Below are positions 23,986 through 33,120 of a DNA stretch of 40,732 nt, piece after piece. The stretch is taken from the NCBI GenBank assembly GCA_023423415.1, contig JAFAFP010000132.1, positions 1 through 40,732 of the forward strand. Direction: 5' to 3'. A program made the translations under genes and the position numbers. The notes under the pieces are model-generated. The model searched no databases. It was not told where the DNA came from and worked only from the letters and a program-made list of their open reading frames with translations. The DNA is from Pseudomonadota bacterium. GTDB lineage: Bacteria; Pseudomonadota; Alphaproteobacteria; Rhizobiales; Xanthobacteraceae. The stretch's first letter is position 1. Each line of letters opens with the position of its first letter.

Positions 23986-24225
23986 TCAGGCCGGACAGAA
24001 CGGCTTCCAGCACCAGACGATTGACGAATGCCAGGCGCGATTCCAGCCGCACCGCTGCATGGAGCACGCATTACCCGTGCAGGCCGCCGTCTTGTAGGTC
24101 CATGGACTGCACGCCGGCGCAGGCGCCGCTTTCTTGCCGCGCGCCAACGCGTCCGCCGACGAACCCAGCGCCACCAGCGTTGCCACCATTCCGACCAGCG
24201 CGAATTTCGAAACCATCTTCATCAT
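23986..24225 (-). CDS. Small cysteine-rich exported protein
   Basis: A 79-residue protein with a signal peptide (MMKMVSKFALVGMVATLVAL, then GSSADALA before RGKK). The mature part of about 50 residues holds six cysteines and five tryptophans: ACSPWTYKTAACTGNACSM, RCGWNRAW, WCWKPFCPA. The pattern suggests disulfides in the periplasm or outside the cell; I do not recognise the family. ATG 24225 is 8 nt after GGGGAG; ATG 24222 is also possible. A good terminator lies 10 nt after its stop, so it is probably transcribed alone. Confidence 0.72.
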   Translation of the reverse strand: MMKMVSKFALVGMVATLVALGSSADALARGKKAAPAPACSPWTYKTAACTGNACSMQRCGWNRAWHSSIVWCWKPFCPA

Positions 24226-24594
24226 GTGACCAGCTCCCCTTAAGGTCGTTAAAGTCGATGATTGAGCGTTTCGTCTCGGCGAGCGCCGCCGCACGCGGCC
24301 GAGCGGAGTTTTTGGCGGCCGCGATGAACTGTGGCTGAATGAAGCGACCAAGCTGGCCGCACCGGTACGGACGAGCAGACGCCGGCAGCCGGTTCAATCA
24401 GCCTCCTTCAAGTCCAGTTGGCGATGAGTGAATGCGCCACACGACATCGCTGACGTGAGTCACAGCCTCCTGCGACAATTATCATGTCGATGCGACGATA
24501 CCGTTCGACACCTTTCAAAAAATAAGGGTCGTTCACATCGGCTGCGCATATTAAGCTGCCCGTCCAGCCTCGGATGTTCAGACCACAGGAAGCC
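24226..24594. other. Intergenic region between the Cys-rich and universal stress genes
   Basis: About 370 bp without a supportable gene, between divergent genes that both need promoters here. A TATTAA at 24549-24554 could be the -10 of the universal stress gene, but no matching -35 is seen. The segment 24270-24310 is GC-rich with overlapping short inverted repeats. Short open frames exist but have no ribosome-binding sites or family features. Confidence 0.4.
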
Positions 24595-25428
24595 ATGCTC
24601 AAGCAGATACTGGTTCTTTTAGGCGACACACCATCCTCCGTGCGCGCCAGGGAATATGCCTTTCATCTGGCCCGCGACACCGGAGCCGCATTGACGGGGT
24701 TCGCCGGCATTGACTTGAGTTTCATCGAAGCCCCCATGTTCGGTGGAATTGGCGTCAGCGCTTACAAGGCAAAGCTAGAAGAAGAGCTAAGACAGCAGGC
24801 GGACGAAACACGCCAGAGTCTGCGCGAAACGTTCGAGCGGGAAGCTCGTGAACAGAAGCTGCCGTTTGAGTGGCTTTCGTTTGAAGGCGATCCGCTCGCG
24901 CATTTGCCGCTCGCGGCTGAAACGCACGACATCATTATCACCGGACACGATACCGCCTATCGCGGCGATATCGGCGATCCGATATCGGAGATGCTTGGGA
25001 AACTGCTGCAGGTGACGCCTCGTCCGGTCATCGCCTGTCCCGAAGAAGCGCCAAACGGAGCTAACGTCCTGATCGCCTACGACGGCAGCTTGCCTGGCAT
25101 GCGCACCGTTCAACTCTTCGCGCTTCTTGGAATCTGGCGACAATCCCGCATTCACGTGACGTCCATCAATTCCGACCGTGCATTGGCCGTACGCGCGACG
25201 GACAGCGTCGCGCATTATCTGCGAAATCATGGCTATGAGGTCGATACCCATCCGATCGCTTCGGATGTTCATCCGTCGGAGTTGTTGCGAGTCCAGGTCG
25301 CCGATCTGAGGGTTGGCACCCTGGTGATGGGAGCTTACGGACGCCGCGGCTTCCGGGAGCTCCTCTTTGGCTCCACCACGAACTCACTGATTCAAACACC
25401 ACCCTGCAGACTTTTTCTCTATCACTAG
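24595..25428 (+). CDS. Tandem-domain universal stress protein
   Basis: A 277-residue cytoplasmic protein made of two UspA domains, about 1-145 and 150-277. The first opens with MLKQILVLLGDTPSSVRARE, the second with NVLIAYDGSLPGMRTV. The second domain ends with the ATP-binding pattern G-x2-G-x9-G-S: MGAYGRRGFRELLFGSTTNS; in the first domain the equivalent loop (ITGHDTAYRGDIGDPISEML) is degenerate, so only one nucleotide site is likely. Such proteins help cells survive starvation, oxygen limitation or other stress. The ATG at 24595, with AGGA 4 nt upstream, is preferred over an ATG at 24574. It precedes the Mrp operon in the same direction but 372 bp away. Confidence 0.88.
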   Translation: MLKQILVLLGDTPSSVRAREYAFHLARDTGAALTGFAGIDLSFIEAPMFGGIGVSAYKAKLEEELRQQADETRQSLRETFEREAREQKLPFEWLSFEGDPLAHLPLAAETHDIIITGHDTAYRGDIGDPISEMLGKLLQVTPRPVIACPEEAPNGANVLIAYDGSLPGMRTVQLFALLGIWRQSRIHVTSINSDRALAVRATDSVAHYLRNHGYEVDTHPIASDVHPSELLRVQVADLRVGTLVMGAYGRRGFRELLFGSTTNSLIQTPPCRLFLYH

Positions 25429-25800
25429 ACAATTGGCGTTCTGAACGAGCGGAGGCAGAGGGTTGTGCTCACATTGTCGCACCCTGCCTGGGGCAATTCG
25501 GGAGTTCGGATATAACAGACAGAATCGTCTCGTCTGCGCCGGAAACCGCTTGGCGTTGGCCGGCGGCATATCGCCTCGGCGGATCGAAGAAACCGCTGCT
25601 GCGGCGAACGACCACACCAGACTATCCGTCTATCCTTTGTGATCGCCGCGATGACCGACGCAATCCGCAAGGGCGGGTCTGCGACGAAGGAACTCCCGAT
25701 GCTGTGATTTCTGTCCCTCGACGAACACGGTATAGCCACGCTATTCAGGAGCGACTGTCCAGTTTGATCCATCTCTACTGATAGGTGTCCAAAGTCGGCG
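25429..25800. other. Intergenic region before the mrp operon
   Basis: Non-coding stretch of 372 bp that must hold the mrp promoter. I see a TATAAC at about 25514-25519 without a good -35 partner, no clear operator palindrome and no riboswitch-like structure. The ribosome-binding site in front of mrpA is weak. Confidence 0.35.
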
Positions 25801-28701
25801 ATGTCGCATCTTTCCGTCCTCTTCGCCGCACTCCTTCTTCCATTCGCAGGAAGCATTGTCGCCGCGCTGCTCCCGAGCAACGCCCGCAATGCCGAGGCCT
25901 GGCTCGCGGGCGCAATCGCCCTCTCCATCCTCCTGCTCATCTGCTTCCTCTACCCGGCGGTGACCGATGGCGGCGTAATCCGGCACGAGCTTCCATGGCT
26001 GCCTGAGTTCGGTCTGAATTTCGTCTTGCGGCTGGATGGTCTGGCCTGGGTGTTCGTCCTGATGATTGCCGGCATCGGCTTTCTGGTGGTCCTCTATGCC
26101 CGCTACTACATGTCGCCCTCCGATCCGGTCCCGCGCTTCTTCGCCTTTCTCTTGGCGTTCATGGGCGCGATGCTCGGCATCGTGCTTTCGGGCAATCTGA
26201 TCCAGCTCGTTTTCTTCTGGGAGCTGACCAGCCTCTTTTCGTTTCTGCTGATCGGCTACTGGCATCATAATGCCAGCGCCCGCGATGGCGCGCGCATGGC
26301 CTTGACGATCACCGCGACCGGCGGCCTTTGTCTGTTCGCCGGCGTCATCCTGATCGGACACATCGCAGGCAGCTATGACCTCGATCAGGTCCTGTCGGCC
26401 GGCGACACCATTCGCGCTCATCCGCTTTATATTGTCGCCTTGGTTCTGGTGCTGCTCGGCGCATTGACGAAGAGCGCGCAGTTTCCGTTCCATATCTGGT
26501 TGCCGCAGGCGATGGCGGCGCCAACGCCCGTTTCGGCCTATCTGCATTCGGCGACGCTGGTGAAGGCCGGAGTGTTCCTGCTGGTCCGGCTGTGGCCAGC
26601 GCTCGGCGGCACGAACGAATGGCTCTGGCTGGTGGGCGCGGTGGGTCTCGCCACCTTCATGATCGGCGCATTTTTCGCGATCTTCCAGCAGGACCTCAAA
26701 GGCCTTCTGGCCTACTCGACCATCAGCCATCTCGGGCTCATCACGTTGCTGATCGGGCTGGACAGTCCGCTCGCCCTGGTGGCTGCCATCTTCCACATCA
26801 TGAATCACGCGACCTTCAAGGCATCGCTGTTCATGGCGGCCGGTATCATCGATCATGAAAGCGGCACGCGGGACATTCGCCGGCTGAGCGGCTTGTGGCA
26901 TTACATGCCGGTCACGGCCACGCTCGCCATGGTCGCCGCAGCGGCCATGGCCGGCGTTCCGCTGCTCAACGGCTTTCTGTCAAAGGAAATGTTCTTCGCC
27001 GAAACCATCGAAACCCACGACGGTTCGCTGATGGACGACGCGTTGCCCTATATCGTGACGCTCGCAAGCGTGTTCAGCGTGGCTTATTCGCTGCGCTTCA
27101 TTCGCGATGTGTTCTTTGGTCCGGTCGCGGATGATCTGCCACGCACACCGCACGAGCCGCCCCGCTGGATGCGCTTTCCGGTCGAGTTCCTGGTGGTGCT
27201 GTGCCTCATCATCGGGATCATTCCCGCTCTGACAATCGGTCCGCTTCTCGACGTCGCCGTTGTCGCGGTGCTCGGTCCGAAGACGCCGCAATACAGTCTT
27301 GCGGTGTGGCATGGCTTCAACTTGCCGCTGCTGATGAGCACGATCGCGATGATCGGCGGCATCGCGCTCTATCTCATGTTGCGCAAGTACCTGATGACCG
27401 CCGAGAACGGGCCTGGATGGCTCGGCAGGCTGGACGCGCAGCGCATCTTCGAACGCTTGCTCGTCACCTTGTCATGGCGATGGGCGCGTGCCCTGGAGCG
27501 CGTCGTGGCGACGCGACGTCTCCAGCCGCAGTTGGTCCTGCTGGTGGTGCTGGCCCTCGCGGCCGCGACAGCACCTCTCTATTTGAGCGGCCTCGGCATC
27601 GTGGGGTTCGATCTCCAAACCTTCGACCCCGTCTTTGCCGGAGTCTGGGCCATCGGCATCGTCTGTGCCGTCGGCGGCGCCTATCTCGCCAAATTCCACA
27701 GACTGGCCGCGCTGATCCTGGTGAGCGTCGCCGGTCTGGTCACTTGCATCAGCTTCACCTGGTTGTCGGCGCCGGATCTGGCCATCACCCAGCTCGTCGT
27801 GGAAATCATCACCACGGTGCTTCTGCTGCTCGGCCTGCGCTGGCTTCCCCAGCGACTGGAGGCATCCGCTCAGAACCGTCGGAGCGTCCTGGCGCGGACG
27901 CGAAGGCTGCGCGATTTCATCATTGCGGTCGTGAGCGGCGGCGGGCTTGGCCTCATCGCCTATGCCGCCATGACCCGGCCGCTTCCCGACAGCGTCTCGA
28001 AATTCTTCCTCGAGCGTGCCTATACCGAAGGCGGAGGCACCAATGTGGTCAACGTCATCCTCGTGGATTTCCGCGCCTTCGATACGTTAGGCGAGATCAC
28101 GGTCCTCGGTGTCGTCGCGCTGGCCGTCTTCGCACTGCTTCGGCGCTTTCGGCCCGCCGCGGATAGCGTCGGCGTCCCCGAACAGCAAAGCAAGGATGGC
28201 AGTGACATCAACGATGTTCTCAAAATTCCGGCGATGGTGATGCAGCTTCTGTTTCCAATGATCGCATTGGTCGCTGCGTTCCTGTTCCTGCGCGGTCACG
28301 ATCTGCCCGGAGGCGGATTTGCAGCGGGCATCACCATGGCGATCGCGCTGATCCTGCAATACATGGCGCGCGGCATCCGCTTTGTGGAAACGCGGCTCCG
28401 CATTTTGCCACTGCGCTGGATTTCGATCGGCCTGCTGATCGCCGCGACGACGGGACTCGGATCCGTCCTCTCTGCGCATCCTTTCCTGACGTCATATTTT
28501 GCGTATCTCAATCTGCCGATCATCGGCGATGTGCCAGCGGCAAGCGCCCTGCTGTTCGATTTCGGCGTCTTTTCTCTCGTCCTTGGTGCGACGGCCCTGA
28601 TGCTTGTCGCTTTGGCGCACCAATCCATCCGTAGTCATCGGGCCGCCGCTACACCCGTGGTCACTCCACCGGTGGCCGAGCCAGCGGTGGAGAACCAATA
28701 G
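25801..28701 (+). CDS. mrpA: Mrp-type Na+(K+)/H+ antiporter subunit A, fused to subunit B
   Basis: A 966-residue inner-membrane protein of the PhaAB type. The N-terminal two thirds is the NuoL/MrpA proton-antiporter core: many transmembrane helices, WELTSLFSFLLIGYW, the LTKSAQFPFHIWLPQAMAAPTPVSAYLHSATLVKAG signature with the proton-path lysine, and FHIMNHATFKASLFMAAGIIDHE. After the MrpA C-terminal helices (SAPDLAITQLVVEIITTVLLLLGL) comes an MrpB/MnhB domain with LRGHDLPGGGFAAGI near residue 835 and a final FDFGVFSLVLGATALMLV helix. The complex exchanges Na+ or K+ for protons and supports pH and salt tolerance. It is the first gene of the operon; mrpC starts 2 nt after its stop. The fusion explains why no separate mrpB is found. 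Confidence 0.95.
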   Translation: MSHLSVLFAALLLPFAGSIVAALLPSNARNAEAWLAGAIALSILLLICFLYPAVTDGGVIRHELPWLPEFGLNFVLRLDGLAWVFVLMIAGIGFLVVLYARYYMSPSDPVPRFFAFLLAFMGAMLGIVLSGNLIQLVFFWELTSLFSFLLIGYWHHNASARDGARMALTITATGGLCLFAGVILIGHIAGSYDLDQVLSAGDTIRAHPLYIVALVLVLLGALTKSAQFPFHIWLPQAMAAPTPVSAYLHSATLVKAGVFLLVRLWPALGGTNEWLWLVGAVGLATFMIGAFFAIFQQDLKGLLAYSTISHLGLITLLIGLDSPLALVAAIFHIMNHATFKASLFMAAGIIDHESGTRDIRRLSGLWHYMPVTATLAMVAAAAMAGVPLLNGFLSKEMFFAETIETHDGSLMDDALPYIVTLASVFSVAYSLRFIRDVFFGPVADDLPRTPHEPPRWMRFPVEFLVVLCLIIGIIPALTIGPLLDVAVVAVLGPKTPQYSLAVWHGFNLPLLMSTIAMIGGIALYLMLRKYLMTAENGPGWLGRLDAQRIFERLLVTLSWRWARALERVVATRRLQPQLVLLVVLALAAATAPLYLSGLGIVGFDLQTFDPVFAGVWAIGIVCAVGGAYLAKFHRLAALILVSVAGLVTCISFTWLSAPDLAITQLVVEIITTVLLLLGLRWLPQRLEASAQNRRSVLARTRRLRDFIIAVVSGGGLGLIAYAAMTRPLPDSVSKFFLERAYTEGGGTNVVNVILVDFRAFDTLGEITVLGVVALAVFALLRRFRPAADSVGVPEQQSKDGSDINDVLKIPAMVMQLLFPMIALVAAFLFLRGHDLPGGGFAAGITMAIALILQYMARGIRFVETRLRILPLRWISIGLLIAATTGLGSVLSAHPFLTSYFAYLNLPIIGDVPAASALLFDFGVFSLVLGATALMLVALAHQSIRSHRAAATPVVTPPVAEPAVENQ

Positions 28702-28703
28702 TC

Positions 28704-29048
28704 ATGGAGATCATTCTATCAGTCGCGATCGGTGTGCTGGCCGGCTCCGGCGTGTGGCTCCTGCTAAGGCCCCGCACCTTTCAGGTGATCATGGGCTTGA
28801 TGCTGCTGTCCTATGCGGTCAATCTCTTCATCCTCAGCATGGGACGCTTGCGGGTCGGCGCGGCCGCATTTGTTGAGAAGGGGCAGATCGCCGACCCGAG
28901 CCAATTCGCCGATCCGCTGCCGCAGGCATTGGTCCTGACCGCAATCGTGATCAGTTTCGCGACCACAGCCCTGTTCCTTGTTGTTCTCCTCGCCTCTCGT
29001 GGATTGACCGGCACCGACCATGTCGACGGCACGGAGCGCGAACTATGA
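28704..29048 (+). CDS. mrpC: Mrp antiporter subunit C
   Basis: A 114-residue NuoK-like membrane protein with three transmembrane helices: IILSVAIGVLAGSGVWLLL, VIMGLMLLSYAVNLFILSMG and the last helix ALVLTAIVISFATTALFLVVLL. The DPLPQALVLTAIVI segment is the family signature. It forms part of the membrane arm of the Mrp complex. ATG 28704 begins 2 nt after the mrpA stop, and the gene overlaps mrpD by 4 nt. Confidence 0.95.
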   Translation: MEIILSVAIGVLAGSGVWLLLRPRTFQVIMGLMLLSYAVNLFILSMGRLRVGAAAFVEKGQIADPSQFADPLPQALVLTAIVISFATTALFLVVLLASRGLTGTDHVDGTEREL

Positions 29049-30661
29049 TGCCCTGGATCGATCACATCCTGATCGCGCCCATCGTATTGCCCCTGATCGC
29101 AGGGGCTGTGATGCTGCTGATCGAGGAACGCAGGCGCGGGTTGAAGGCGGGCATCGGCCTCAGCTCGATCATCGGGCTGACCGGCATTGCCATCATCCTG
29201 CTCTATCTGACGGATGCGTCCGCCCAGCCGCTGGTTTATCGCCTGGGCAACTGGCCGGCGCCTTTCGCCATCGTCCTGGTTGCAGACCGGCTGTCAGCAA
29301 TCATGCTTCTGCTGACGGCCGTTCTGGCTCTGACCTCATTCACGTTTTCGCTCGCACGCTGGCACCGCGCCGGTTCGCACTTCCATTCGCAATTCCAGTT
29401 TCTGCTGATGGGCCTGAATGGCGCCTTTCTGACCGGCGACCTGTTCAACCTGTTCGTGTTCTTCGAGTTGCTGCTTGCCGCATCTTACGGCCTTGTGCTG
29501 CACGGATCCGGTATCCTGCGCGTGCGGGCCGGGTTGCACTATATCGCGATCAATCTCGCGGCGTCTTTGCTGTTTCTGATCGGCGTCAGCCTGATATACA
29601 GCGTCACCGGCACGCTGAACATGGCGGACCTTGCCATCCGCGTCTCCCAACTGTCGCCGGAGAACCGGCCGCTCCTGGAAGCTGGCGCGGCCGTGCTCGG
29701 CATCGCATTTTTGGTCAAGGCGGGCATCTGGCCGCTCTGCTTCTGGTTGCCGACGACATATGCCGCGGCCGCCCCGCCCATCGCAGCCATGTTCGCGATC
29801 ATGAGCAAGCTCGGGATCTATGTGATTCTGCGGCTGTGGCTGCTGCTGTTCGGCGACGACAGCGGAGCATCCGCACATTTCGGCAGCGACTGGCTGCTGA
29901 TCGGCGCCATCGCAACCATCGTGTTCGGCATCATTGGGGCGCTGGCGTCTCAAGACATGGCGCGGCTGGCCAGCTTCACCGTGCTGATCTCATCTGGCAC
30001 CGTTCTCGCGGCCATCGCGATCGGTGATGTTAGTGTCACTGGTCCCGCACTGTTCTATCTCGTCAGTTCGACGATGGCGATCGCCGCATTCTTCATGCTG
30101 ATCGAACTCCTCGAACGTGGACGCGATCCCTTCGCCGACATGCTGGCTGTCACCCGTGAAGCCTATGGCGAAGACGAAGAAGACGAAGAAGACGAGATCG
30201 GTGTCGCGATCCCGGCAACGGTGGCGATACTTGGAATTTGCTTCATGGGCTGCGCGCTCGTTCTGGCCGGCCTCCCGCCGCTGTCAGGATTCATTGCCAA
30301 ATTTGCAATCCTGACCGCCTTGTTCAACGCGCCCGGCGCAGACAGCAGCATTGCGCCTGTTTCCTGGATCTTGCTGGCCCTGTTGCTGGTCTCCGGATTG
30401 ATGACGCTGATCGCCATGACCCGGGCCGGAATCAGAACGCTCTGGATGCCGGACGAACGCGTCGTTTCGCGTGTGCGCGTTGTCGAGATCGTGCCCATCG
30501 CCCTGTTGCTGCTGATGAGCGTGACGCTCACCGTCCGCGCTGAACCGGCCATGCGTTATATGCGGGCAACAGCCAGCGCGATCCATACCCCGAGCGACTA
30601 TGTGCAGAGCGTACTCGCGCCGACCGCGCGGCCCGCTCCAAAAGCCGGAAGCCTCCAATGA
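29045..30661 (+). CDS. mrpD: Mrp antiporter subunit D
   Basis: A 538-residue NuoM/N-like membrane subunit of the Mrp complex. It has about 14 hydrophobic segments, with RLSAIMLLLTAVLAL, GAFLTGDLFNLFVFFELLLAASYGLVLHG and the functional-core VKAGIWPLCFWLPTTYAAAAPPIAA motif with the conserved lysine before the PAP-like turn. Residues 376-384 are an uninterrupted acidic run EDEEDEEDE in the loop before GVAIPATVAILG, coded by three tandem 9-bp units. The start overlaps mrpC (ATGA) and the end overlaps mrpE (ATGA), so it is translationally coupled on both sides. Confidence 0.95.
   Translation: MMPWIDHILIAPIVLPLIAGAVMLLIEERRRGLKAGIGLSSIIGLTGIAIILLYLTDASAQPLVYRLGNWPAPFAIVLVADRLSAIMLLLTAVLALTSFTFSLARWHRAGSHFHSQFQFLLMGLNGAFLTGDLFNLFVFFELLLAASYGLVLHGSGILRVRAGLHYIAINLAASLLFLIGVSLIYSVTGTLNMADLAIRVSQLSPENRPLLEAGAAVLGIAFLVKAGIWPLCFWLPTTYAAAAPPIAAMFAIMSKLGIYVILRLWLLLFGDDSGASAHFGSDWLLIGAIATIVFGIIGALASQDMARLASFTVLISSGTVLAAIAIGDVSVTGPALFYLVSSTMAIAAFFMLIELLERGRDPFADMLAVTREAYGEDEEDEEDEIGVAIPATVAILGICFMGCALVLAGLPPLSGFIAKFAILTALFNAPGADSSIAPVSWILLALLLVSGLMTLIAMTRAGIRTLWMPDERVVSRVRVVEIVPIALLLLMSVTLTVRAEPAMRYMRATASAIHTPSDYVQSVLAPTARPAPKAGSLQ
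30170..30196 (+). repeat. In-frame 9-bp tandem repeat (three units) in mrpD
   Basis: GAAGACGAA, GAAGACGAA and GAAGACGAG follow one another and encode the EDEEDEEDE loop, residues 376-384 of MrpD. As the unit is in frame, length changes would alter the acidic loop without a frameshift. Confidence 0.85.
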
Positions 30662-31146
30662 GACGATGGCTTCCCTTCCCGCTGCTTTCTCTTGGCCTCC
30701 TGGTGATGTGGCTGCTGCTGAACCAGTCCGTCTCGCCGGGGCAGATCCTGCTGGGCGCGGTCCTCGCTGTGATCGGTGGCTGGCTCTTGCGCGCCGTGCA
30801 GGCGCCAAAGCAAAGCGTCCGCAATCCTGTCGCGATCGTCCGCCTGTTGCTGATCGTCCTGCGCGACATCATCCGCTCCAATATCGCGGTGGCAAGGATC
30901 GTGCTGAGCCCGCGCCGTCAGGAGATCACGTCCGGATTCGTCAATATTCCGCTCGATATCCGCAATCCCTATGGACTATCCATCCTCGCCTGCATCGTGA
31001 CCGCGACCCCCGGCACGCTCTGGGTCAATTTCAACTCGAGCACCGGCACGCTGCTGCTTCATGTGCTCGATCTGGTGGACGAACAAACCTGGATCGACAC
31101 CATTAAGGGACGCTACGAACGCCTGCTGCGGGAGATATTCGAATGA
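30658..31146 (+). CDS. mrpE: Mrp antiporter subunit E
   Basis: A 162-residue MrpE/MnhE subunit. N-terminal hydrophobic helices (WLPFPLLSLGLLVMWLLLN and ILLGAVLAVIGGWLL) are followed by the cytoplasmic part with SGFVNIPLDIRNPYGLSILACIVTATPGTLWVNF, the family signature, and a final DLVDEQTWIDTIKGRYE segment. It is needed for assembly of the full Mrp complex in characterised systems. ATG 30658 and stop 31146 both form ATGA overlaps with neighbours. Confidence 0.95.
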   Translation: MRRWLPFPLLSLGLLVMWLLLNQSVSPGQILLGAVLAVIGGWLLRAVQAPKQSVRNPVAIVRLLLIVLRDIIRSNIAVARIVLSPRRQEITSGFVNIPLDIRNPYGLSILACIVTATPGTLWVNFNSSTGTLLLHVLDLVDEQTWIDTIKGRYERLLREIFE

Positions 31147-31424
31147 GCATGCAGGTGTTGAGCTGGTCCCTGATCGTCGCACAAATCTGTCTCGTCTTGG
31201 CGATGGCATGCGCCGCTTTCCGCATGCTGTGGGGGCCGCGCGCTCAAGACCGCGTTCTCGGTCTCGATACGCTATACGTCAATGCGATGCTGCTGCTCCT
31301 GCTGTTCGGCATTCGCACGGGAAGCACCCTTTATTTCGAGGCTGCGCTTATCATCGCACTGATGGGTTTCGCCGGCACAGTCGCTCTGGCCAAGTTTCTG
31401 ATGCGTGGCGAGGTGATCGAATGA
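31143..31424 (+). CDS. mrpF: Mrp antiporter subunit F
   Basis: A 93-residue protein with three transmembrane helices: LIVAQICLVLAMACAAFRML, the DRVLGLDTLYVNAMLLLLLFG segment and ALIIALMGFAGTVALAKFL. The RMLWGPRAQDRVLGLDTL motif is diagnostic of MrpF/PhaF. In well-studied systems this small subunit is needed for the intact antiporter. It overlaps mrpE and mrpG by 4 nt each. Confidence 0.95.
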   Translation: MSMQVLSWSLIVAQICLVLAMACAAFRMLWGPRAQDRVLGLDTLYVNAMLLLLLFGIRTGSTLYFEAALIIALMGFAGTVALAKFLMRGEVIE

Positions 31425-31798
31425 ACGCCGCAATCAACGTTCCGGATTGGGTCGCGCTGGCAACCGCCGTGCTGGTGCTGCTTGGCGGCGGGCTCACCTT
31501 GATCGGATCGCTCGGCCTTCTCCGCCTCGACACATTCTATGCGCGTGTCCATGCACCAACGCTTGGAACCACCCTGGGCGCCGGCAGCATCCTGATCGCG
31601 TCCATGCTGTTTTTCTCGGTCCTGCAGACGCGTTTCGTGTTGCACGAAATCCTGATCACCGTGTTTGTCACCCTGACAACACCGGTCACGCTCATGCTGC
31701 TCACGCGCGCAGCCATGCTGCGGGACAAGGCGGAAGGCAATCCTGTCTTTGACGAGGATCAAAAGACTGAACAGCAAAAGCAATTGCCGTCGAACTAA
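31421..31798 (+). CDS. mrpG: Mrp antiporter subunit G
   Basis: A 125-residue last subunit of the Mrp complex with three transmembrane helices and the family signature LIGSLGLLRLDTFYARVHAPTLGTTLG, followed by FVLHEILITVFVTLTTPVTLMLL. The tail ends in a Lys/Gln-rich stretch (DEDQKTEQQKQLPSN). The ATG at 31421 overlaps mrpF by 4 nt. The operon ends here; the next gene is convergent, 157 nt away, and no clear terminator hairpin with a T-run is seen in that gap. Confidence 0.94.
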   Translation: MNAAINVPDWVALATAVLVLLGGGLTLIGSLGLLRLDTFYARVHAPTLGTTLGAGSILIASMLFFSVLQTRFVLHEILITVFVTLTTPVTLMLLTRAAMLRDKAEGNPVFDEDQKTEQQKQLPSN

Positions 31799-31955
31799 GT
31801 CATATGGGCGCTTGATCCGGTCATGACCGATCGCTGCCGCTGGCTGTGGCAGCCGGCAACGTCGCACGACGTATCCCGAGCCGATCAGATAATGCTGTCG
31901 CTATCGCAGAGAGCCGATGGACCTAGGAGGCGTCTCGGTCGCTCGAACCGATCGC

Positions 31956-33080
31956 TCACAAACGCACAGTCCAGGCGTTATAACCGTACACCCAGTCGGC
32001 GTTTCCTCCCTCTTTCAGCCATTCATTGCCGCGCGAGCCGATCTGCACCCGCGCAGTCCGATTCTTGCGGGCGCTCTCATAACGCTGGAGCGCTGGCGCA
32101 ATGCCCGACGCATCCACATCCTTGAGCGCTCTGCCAAGCACAACGGCATCTTCGATTGCCATGCCGGCGCCTTGCGCCATGAACGGCGTCATGGGATGGC
32201 AGGCGTCGCCGAGCAATGTCGCGTTCCCCGATGACCAATCCGGCAGGGGGTCGCGGACATAGAGTGCCGACTTCATCACATCGGTGCAGGCATCGAGCAA
32301 AGCCCGCGCCTCGGGATGAAACGACGCGTAGGCTGCACGCAACTCCACCACATCTCCCGGCATGGTCCACGATTCATGTCGCCAGTCAGCCTGCGAGGTC
32401 GTCGCGAAGACGAAAGTTTCGCGGCTACGATTGAGCGGAAACGTCACGATCTGCAGGTCGGGCGTAGGCCCCCACCATTTTGTGAAAGCATCCATATTCG
32501 GAATCGACAGGCGCGAACTGTCGACCACGCTGCGATAGGATACGAGACCGGTGAATTGCGGATGTTCGGGACCAAACATCGCCGTGCGCGTCGGCGAATG
32601 AATGCCATCGGCCCCGATCAGGATATCGACCTCCCGCGCATCGCCGTTGTCGAAGCTGACCGCCGCCTTGCCGTTGCCGATCTTCACAGCGGCAACGCGA
32701 TGATTGAGACGGATGACCTCGGCGGGAAGCTGCTGACGCAAAGCGTTCAGAAGATCGGCGCGATGAATGGTGAGCTGCGGCGCACCGTATTTCTGCTGCG
32801 CCGTATCGGCCATCTCAAGGCGCGAAGTCTCTGCACCCGTATCCCAGGTGCGGCTGATGCGATGGGTCGGACGCGCGGCGGTTTCGTGCAGGGCGGCGAC
32901 CACCCCTAATCCATCGAGCGCACGGACCGCATTCGGCGTCAGATTGATATCGGCGCCGACACGCTGGAATGATGGCGCCTGTTCGAAGATTTCGACATCG
33001 TGCCCAGCCTGCCGCAGCGCGATCGCCGCAGCCATGCCGCCCACGCCACCGCCGTTAATACCGATTCTCAATCCCGCCAT
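31956..33080 (-). CDS. FAD-dependent aromatic-ring monooxygenase (NicC/salicylate hydroxylase-like)
   Basis: A 374-residue group A flavoprotein monooxygenase that would hydroxylate an aromatic or pyridine acid with NAD(P)H and oxygen. Seen: the dinucleotide fold INGGGVGGMAAAIALRQAG, the LTIHRADLLNALRQQ segment, LIGADGIHSPTR (DG motif) and the FAD ribityl-binding GDACHPMTPFMAQGAGMAIEDA. The C-terminus WVYGYNAWTVRL and WWGPTPDLQ stretch resemble 6-hydroxynicotinate 3-monooxygenase (NicC) more than classic salicylate hydroxylase, from memory. The start is ATG 33080, as an upstream in-frame ATG at 33107 has no advantage. It is the last gene of the minus-strand catabolic set, 40 nt after the SDR gene. 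The substrate is unknown. Confidence 0.85.
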   Translation of the reverse strand: MAGLRIGINGGGVGGMAAAIALRQAGHDVEIFEQAPSFQRVGADINLTPNAVRALDGLGVVAALHETAARPTHRISRTWDTGAETSRLEMADTAQQKYGAPQLTIHRADLLNALRQQLPAEVIRLNHRVAAVKIGNGKAAVSFDNGDAREVDILIGADGIHSPTRTAMFGPEHPQFTGLVSYRSVVDSSRLSIPNMDAFTKWWGPTPDLQIVTFPLNRSRETFVFATTSQADWRHESWTMPGDVVELRAAYASFHPEARALLDACTDVMKSALYVRDPLPDWSSGNATLLGDACHPMTPFMAQGAGMAIEDAVVLGRALKDVDASGIAPALQRYESARKNRTARVQIGSRGNEWLKEGGNADWVYGYNAWTVRL

Positions 33081-33120
33081 GGATAGTTTTTCCCGTTTCG
33101 GCAACACTGCTGCACAAACG

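Noticed and set aside
25741..26901. Minus-strand open frame of about 386 codons over the start of mrpA
   Set aside because: The translation is a low-complexity Gln/Asp/Arg/Glu-rich shadow of the mrpA reading frame, without a ribosome-binding site or family motif.
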